From NCBI GenBank assembly GCA_937899365.1, contig CALBPH010000711.1, forward strand, positions 1 through 16,484: a stretch of DNA of 16,484 bases. The letters are read 5' to 3'. The DNA is from an uncultured Leptolyngbya sp. Its GTDB lineage: Bacteria; Cyanobacteriota; Cyanobacteriia; Phormidesmidales; Phormidesmidaceae. Made by a program: the position numbers and the translations under genes. The notes below the pieces were generated by a model. It made no database searches, was not told where the DNA came from, and saw nothing but the letters and a program-made list of their open reading frames with translations. Below are positions 12,381 through 16,484 of this stretch, piece after piece (position 1 is the stretch's first letter; every line of letters begins with the position of its first letter).

Positions 12381-15300
12381 GAATTAGTGTCAGCACCCTG
12401 GCCATTCGTCGCCACATTGCCACCCTGATGCTCTCCGTGGCAGTCATTGTCTTAGGTCTTTTCTTCACCTTGCAACTGCCGGTAGATCTATTACCCTCCA
12501 TTACCTACCCACGCATCGGTGTGCGGGCCGATGCACCAGGCGTATCTCCGGAGGTGGCCGTTGATGAAGTTACACGCCCTTTGGAGCAAACACTTGCAGC
12601 CACAGAAGGTGTCGTCCAAGTTGTGTCTAAAACACGGGAGGGGCGAGTTAGTGTTGACCTGTATTTTGAACCGGGGGGCGATATTGATCAGGCCCTTAAT
12701 GATGCCACAGCCACGCTAACCCGTGCTCGTACCCGATTGCCCGACAGCATTGAACAGCCACGACTGTTTAAGTTTGATCCGTCTCAGCTGCCAGTGTACG
12801 AGATGGCCCTGACCTCAGAATCGTTGCAGGGGATGGAGCTGCGGGTGTTTGCCGATGAAGAACTGGCGCGCGAGCTTAATACTGTCAAAGGGGTGGCGAG
12901 TGTAGATGTGTCAGGGGGTGTACAGGAAGAGATCCAAGTAAATTTAGACCCGACGCGGATGCAGGCACTGGGGTTAGGGATTACCGATGTGCTAGACGTC
13001 CTAGAAGAGCGCAATCAAGACACCGCTGGGGGGCGTATAAAAGGTATAAACAGCGAGCCCCTAACACGGGTCAATGGCCAGTTTCAATCAGCTGAGGAGG
13101 TTCGTAATCTTATTATTGACGTGGGCGATCAACAGGTATACCTGCGAGACTTCGCCGATGTGCTAGATGGCACTGAAGAACAGCGCATTTTTGTCAGCCT
13201 CAATGGTCAGCCTGCTGTAAAGGTGAGCGTGCAAAAGCAGCCAACGGCTAACACCATCGCCGTGGTGGATGGCGTCAAACAGCGTCTAGAGCAGATGAAA
13301 GCATCAGGCATTGTCCCTGAGGAGCTGGTGCTCAATGTCACCCTGGATGAATCGGTGTTTATTCAAAATTCAATTCGTAACGTAGCCACGGCGGGTCTGA
13401 CGGGGACTGGGCTGGCGGCTGTAGCTGTGCTGCTGTTTCTGGGCTCCCTACGACAGACATTCATTATTGTTTTAGCCATTCCCCTGGCTAGCCTGGTCAC
13501 GTTGTTACTGTCGGGCATTTTTGGTCTGTCGCTAAATGTGTTTAGTCTGGGGGGATTGGCTCTCGGCGTAGGCATTGTGGTAGATAACGCCATTGTGATG
13601 CTGGAAAATATTACAGAAGGTGTCTCTGGTAGTTCACGACCAGTGATTCGGCAGGCGGAAGCTAGCAGTCAGGAACTGGAGTCGGCACTGGTGGCATCAA
13701 CCACAACAAACCTGGTGGCCGTCCTACCGTTTTTGTTAATGGGTGGCTTTATTTCGCTGTTGTTTAGTGAGCTGGTGGTGACCATTAGCCTAGCAGTGGC
13801 TGCCTCGCTGGTGGTGGCGCTGACGGTGGTCCCCACATTGGCCGCACGATTACTAATCGTCAAAACATCTAGCGGCATCGGAAAATTTTGGCCAATTCGG
13901 TGGTTTGGTCGGAGGCTACAAGCACTCACCCTGAACTATGGCAGAACCCTGGGCTGGGTATTGCAGCGACGAGTGGTGGTGATTGCTGCCGCCATACTCA
14001 TGTTTGGTGGGGGTAGCTGGGCCATGTTTCAACATATTCCCCAGGAGATTTTGCCCAGTATCAGCAATGGCCAAGCCAGGGTGTGGGTTAGCCTGCCCCC
14101 TGGCACTACCTTAGATGAAAACCGCCAGGTGATGACTGCGGTAGACCAGCTGCTGATAGCTCAGCCAGAAACTGACTATGTGTTTAGCACCTCAGGTGGA
14201 TTTCTCTTTGGCAACATCAGTATCGACAATGCCCTGCGCGGGTCCAGCACGCTTACCCTCAAGCCTGGCACCGATGTAGATGCCTTTACTGAGCGAATGA
14301 ACCAATCGCTGAGGGAGTTGAATTTAGTCAAAACCCGGATGCGAGTCTCCCCCGGCTCAGTACGGGGTTTAATTTTAAGTAACTCTCCGGTGCGGAGCGA
14401 TGTGGATATTGTTTTGCAGAGTAGTGATTTAGCACGGCTAGATCAAGCTGGGGAGCAGGTGCTAGATGCCCTTGCAGAACAGGCAACCCTGGCTAGCTAT
14501 CTACCCGACGCGGATCCACCCCAGCCAGAAATTCAGATTCGGCCTGATTGGGAACGCGCAGCGGATGTCGGTATCTCGGCTGAAGAGATTGGTCAGACGG
14601 TGGAAACAATTCTGTCGGGGGCAGTACCGACACAGCTACAGCGGGGCGATCGGCTGGTGGATGTGCGGGTACAGACACCGGATAGTTTGGTACAAAATCC
14701 GGCTCAGCTCGCTCAGCTGCCCTTGTTAGGTAGTCAGGTACGGCTGGGAGATGTGGTAAGGATTGAGAATGGTCAGTCACCCGGGGAGATCCAGCGAATT
14801 GATCAGCGTCAGGTGTTTATCATCGAGGGGCGTTTGGCAGAGGAGGCCAGCCTGGGTGATGCCTTGGATGAGGTAGAGCAAATCATGGCGCAGGTGACGC
14901 TGCCGGAGGGGGTGACGCGGTTGCCTAGCTTTAGCGCACAGAGTAATGCGGCGATTCAGCAGGGGTTGGGTTTGTTGGGTGGTCTTGCCGTATTTTTGGT
15001 GTTTACGGTGATGGCGGTGCAGTATAGCTCGCTAATTGATCCGTTGGTGATTATGCTAACGGTGCCGCTGGCGTTGGCTGGAGGGATCTTGGGGCTGTAT
15101 GTAACGGAGACGGCGATTGGGGCGACGGTGGTGGTGGGGGCGGTACTGCTAGTGGGCATTGTGGTGAACAATGCGATTATTCTGGTGGAGCTGGCAAACC
15201 AGATTTATGTGACGGAAGAGTGTAGCCGCATGGAGGCGATGCTAAAGGCGGCTCCCCAGCGGTTAAGGCCGATTTTGATGACGACTGTGACAACGGTGTT

Positions 15301-15532
15301 GGGGATGTTACCACTAGCGCTGGGGCTGGGTGAGGGATCGGAGTTTTTGCAGCCGTTGGGGGTGGTGATTTTTTGGGGATTGTCGTTGGCGACGGTGTTG
15401 ACCCTGTTTATAATTCCTTGTTTTTATACATTGTTGCATAGTGGTGATTTAGGTTCCGCTCACTCAGCTGGAGACTCTCGGTCTAGTGACTATCCTCTGA
15501 CTGAGCAACACCCACCCAGGATTCGTCTGTAA
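12377..15532 (+). CDS. RND-family inner-membrane efflux transporter (AcrB/MdtB-like superfamily)
   Basis: The 1051-residue pump has the usual RND length and two-repeat layout. TM1 is at about 12-32, followed by a large periplasmic porter loop and a TM2-6 bundle starting near 331. 'G-I-V-V-D-N-A-I-V-M-L-E-N-I' carries Asp403 in TM4, the proton-relay position, with Asn404 where AcrB has a second Asp. A second loop follows, then TM8-12 starting near 861 with the mirror motif 'G-I-V-V-N-N-A-I-I-L-V-E' (Asn931, Asn932). The protein should expel small molecules by proton antiport in a trimer. The GTG start overlaps the adaptor stop (GTGA), and a G-rich run at 12365-12370 may serve as ribosome site. 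The C-terminal tail after TM12 is polar (about 30 residues). Substrates could be drugs, solvents, fatty acids or siderophores; the sequence does not decide. Confidence 0.95.
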   Translation: MRISVSTLAIRRHIATLMLSVAVIVLGLFFTLQLPVDLLPSITYPRIGVRADAPGVSPEVAVDEVTRPLEQTLAATEGVVQVVSKTREGRVSVDLYFEPGGDIDQALNDATATLTRARTRLPDSIEQPRLFKFDPSQLPVYEMALTSESLQGMELRVFADEELARELNTVKGVASVDVSGGVQEEIQVNLDPTRMQALGLGITDVLDVLEERNQDTAGGRIKGINSEPLTRVNGQFQSAEEVRNLIIDVGDQQVYLRDFADVLDGTEEQRIFVSLNGQPAVKVSVQKQPTANTIAVVDGVKQRLEQMKASGIVPEELVLNVTLDESVFIQNSIRNVATAGLTGTGLAAVAVLLFLGSLRQTFIIVLAIPLASLVTLLLSGIFGLSLNVFSLGGLALGVGIVVDNAIVMLENITEGVSGSSRPVIRQAEASSQELESALVASTTTNLVAVLPFLLMGGFISLLFSELVVTISLAVAASLVVALTVVPTLAARLLIVKTSSGIGKFWPIRWFGRRLQALTLNYGRTLGWVLQRRVVVIAAAILMFGGGSWAMFQHIPQEILPSISNGQARVWVSLPPGTTLDENRQVMTAVDQLLIAQPETDYVFSTSGGFLFGNISIDNALRGSSTLTLKPGTDVDAFTERMNQSLRELNLVKTRMRVSPGSVRGLILSNSPVRSDVDIVLQSSDLARLDQAGEQVLDALAEQATLASYLPDADPPQPEIQIRPDWERAADVGISAEEIGQTVETILSGAVPTQLQRGDRLVDVRVQTPDSLVQNPAQLAQLPLLGSQVRLGDVVRIENGQSPGEIQRIDQRQVFIIEGRLAEEASLGDALDEVEQIMAQVTLPEGVTRLPSFSAQSNAAIQQGLGLLGGLAVFLVFTVMAVQYSSLIDPLVIMLTVPLALAGGILGLYVTETAIGATVVVGAVLLVGIVVNNAIILVELANQIYVTEECSRMEAMLKAAPQRLRPILMTTVTTVLGMLPLALGLGEGSEFLQPLGVVIFWGLSLATVLTLFIIPCFYTLLHSGDLGSAHSAGDSRSSDYPLTEQHPPRIRL

Positions 15533-15568
15533 TCAAAATTCTAGTTCTGAAGCTCCACCTCTAACCTG

Positions 15569-15612
15569 AAACTACCCTAACGATCTCAGAAGTGATGGTA
15601 GTTTATTTTTTT
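15569..15612 (+). terminator. Intrinsic terminator of the RND operon, inside the 3' end of the convergent gene
   Basis: AAACTACC (15569-15576) pairs perfectly with GGTAGTTT (15597-15604), with a 20-base loop, then one A and seven T (15606-15612). It begins 37 bases after the pump stop codon and lies almost wholly within the last codons of the minus-strand NERD gene. The long loop weakens it, but the T7 tract is good. Confidence 0.55.
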
Positions 15613-16270
15613 CTACAACGTGGACATGTTTTACTTTGCCAGAGGCAATTGAAACCTTCGCAGTAGAAAATGTCACTATCGGAGTGACAAATTTTGCATC
15701 TGTTTTTTTCTTTATCTGCAATGCTTGTTTGGTGACCTGAGAGAGAAAATCTTTTTCAAATGGGTATTGTGTTTTTCCCATGCGGCGATAGAGTTTTTTG
15801 CCATCTGTGAAAACAATTCCTTTGTGAGATTTTACGTCGATCACATAGGTTTTGTCGTTAGGAGATACGCAGATAATATCAATATCGCCAACGCCTTTAC
15901 CTAGGCGTTTACCGTATTCGATCCGCCAGCCGCTATCTGTTAAGGTATCCAGTGTATGGGCAGTGTCTTCTTCGCCTTTGGCACCTTGGTCGGCATGATT
16001 GGCGCGTTTCCATAGGAAGATACCATTGGCAATCAGGCAAATGGCAAACACTACAAAAGCAACATAAACGATAGGTGGGATTGGTGATGAGGTTACTGCA
16101 TCAGGATTTGAGGCAGCCAGGGGCTGTAGAATGGCATTGATAAATTTGGTCAGTGCAAATGGCAGGTAGATCATGATGCCTGCACCGATGAAGGCATATA
16201 TGGCCTTGTAGCGTCGGGTAAAGGCTAGTAAGCGAATATTATGTCCGGCACGTCCTTTGGTTTTTGCCAT
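15572..16270 (-). CDS. Membrane-anchored NERD (nuclease-related) domain protein
   Basis: The product has 232 residues. Two membrane helices (about 23-46 and 66-88) precede a cytoplasmic NERD domain (about 98-225). The NERD core is of the PD-(D/E)xK nuclease fold: 'K-G-E-E-D-T' with Glu100/101, 'G-V-G-D-I-D-I-I-C-V-S' with Asp129/Asp131, and 'Y-V-I-D-V-K-S-H-K-G' with Asp145-x-Lys147, all three catalytic elements retained. NERD proteins are thought to act in DNA processing or plasmid/phage-related functions, but experimental data are sparse, so the role is inferred. The ATG at 16268-16270 has AAGGA just upstream on the minus strand. It converges on the efflux pump gene with a 39-base gap, and its 3' end contains that operon's terminator. 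I see no partner gene to the left, and a probable transposase begins upstream on the opposite strand. Confidence 0.82.
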   Translation of the reverse strand: MAKTKGRAGHNIRLLAFTRRYKAIYAFIGAGIMIYLPFALTKFINAILQPLAASNPDAVTSSPIPPIVYVAFVVFAICLIANGIFLWKRANHADQGAKGEEDTAHTLDTLTDSGWRIEYGKRLGKGVGDIDIICVSPNDKTYVIDVKSHKGIVFTDGKKLYRRMGKTQYPFEKDFLSQVTKQALQIKKKTDAKFVTPIVTFSTAKVSIASGKVKHVHVVEKNKLPSLLRSLG

Positions 16271-16431
16271 TAATCCTTGTATTTGTGGGCAGGTACATGC
16301 CTATGAAAGGTTAGCGAATTCTAGTTTGCTAGCGAGTATTAACGGATGAGGTGTTTAGCAATTGATACTTGGGTCGTGAACCAAAGAAGTGTGGGAAACG
16401 TCGTGTAAGGGATGCTATCTACCCGAAATCA

Positions 16432-16484
16432 ATGGATTGCCCCTATTGCGACCATCCTAAGACTCACAAACACGGTAAAACCAG
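16432..16484 (+). CDS. Start of a zinc-ribbon IS1-type transposase (truncated by window edge)
   Basis: Only the first 17 codons from ATG 16432 are visible. They encode 'M-D-C-P-Y-C-D-H-P-K-T-H-K-H-G-K-T', a C-x-x-C zinc-ribbon half followed by a short basic stretch ending in H-G-K. This closely resembles the N-terminus of InsA-type proteins of IS1-family elements in cyanobacteria as I remember them. GGGATGCTATC at 16409-16419 might be the left terminal inverted repeat, but the other end is outside the window. Other zinc-ribbon proteins remain possible. Confidence 0.5.
   Translation, partial: MDCPYCDHPKTHKHGKT

Noticed and set aside
13583..13588. Asp-Asn instead of Asp-Asp in TM4 of the RND pump as a loss of function
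   Set aside because: The V-D-N-A-I-V form is, to my knowledge, common in many non-AcrB RND pumps, and the first Asp is kept.
1..16484. CRISPR array
   Set aside because: No set of regularly spaced direct repeats of 20-40 bases was seen anywhere.

Overview
The window comes from a cyanobacterial chromosome. It carries six copies of the HIP1 octamer GCGATCGC (1602, 2289, 4578, 5340, 6397, 11508), far more than chance, and a purD gene followed by the cyanobacterium-specific sensor kinase gene nblS. A large cyanobacterial-type SLH protein lies upstream. Base composition is balanced (roughly half GC by eye). I cannot name the genus from the sequence; a filamentous, Leptolyngbya-like lineage is only a guess.

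Region 1 (1-5000) is core genome. It holds the 3' part of an S-layer-homology outer-membrane/cell-wall protein, purD (GAR synthetase), nblS/hik33 (light, redox and nutrient stress histidine kinase), and a convergent RodZ-type HTH gene whose 3' end overlaps nblS by 23 bases.

Region 2 (5000-8000) has a 580-base regulatory-looking gap with several inverted repeats and a tandem 10-base repeat. It is followed by a full-length FadE-like acyl-CoA dehydrogenase (ACAD domain plus DUF1974). This family is unexpected because cyanobacteria generally lack fatty-acid beta-oxidation. Several positions conserved in E. coli FadE look changed.

Region 3 (8200-10900) is accessory. It contains a two-copy SLATT/DUF4231 membrane protein, and 22 bases after its stop a 91-base MITE-like element with 23-base imperfect terminal inverted repeats and 8-base target duplications. 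Further on are a compact foldable element of tRNA size that is not a tRNA, a small helical (HEAT-like) protein of unknown function, and a possible 50-residue ORF on the minus strand.

Region 4 (10900-15600) is a two-gene RND efflux operon: a lipoprotein adaptor and an inner-membrane pump, overlapping by GTGA. It is preceded by a TTGACA-N17-TATTAA promoter whose -35 box is covered by a perfect 18-base palindrome, a likely repressor operator. A hairpin with a T7 tract terminates the operon inside the 3' end of the convergent gene. No TolC-type outer-membrane partner or regulator gene is visible here.

Region 5 (15570-16484) holds a membrane-anchored NERD-domain protein on the minus strand and, at the right edge, the first 17 codons of a zinc-ribbon protein resembling the InsA-type start of an IS1-family transposase.

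No tRNA, rRNA or CRISPR array was found.
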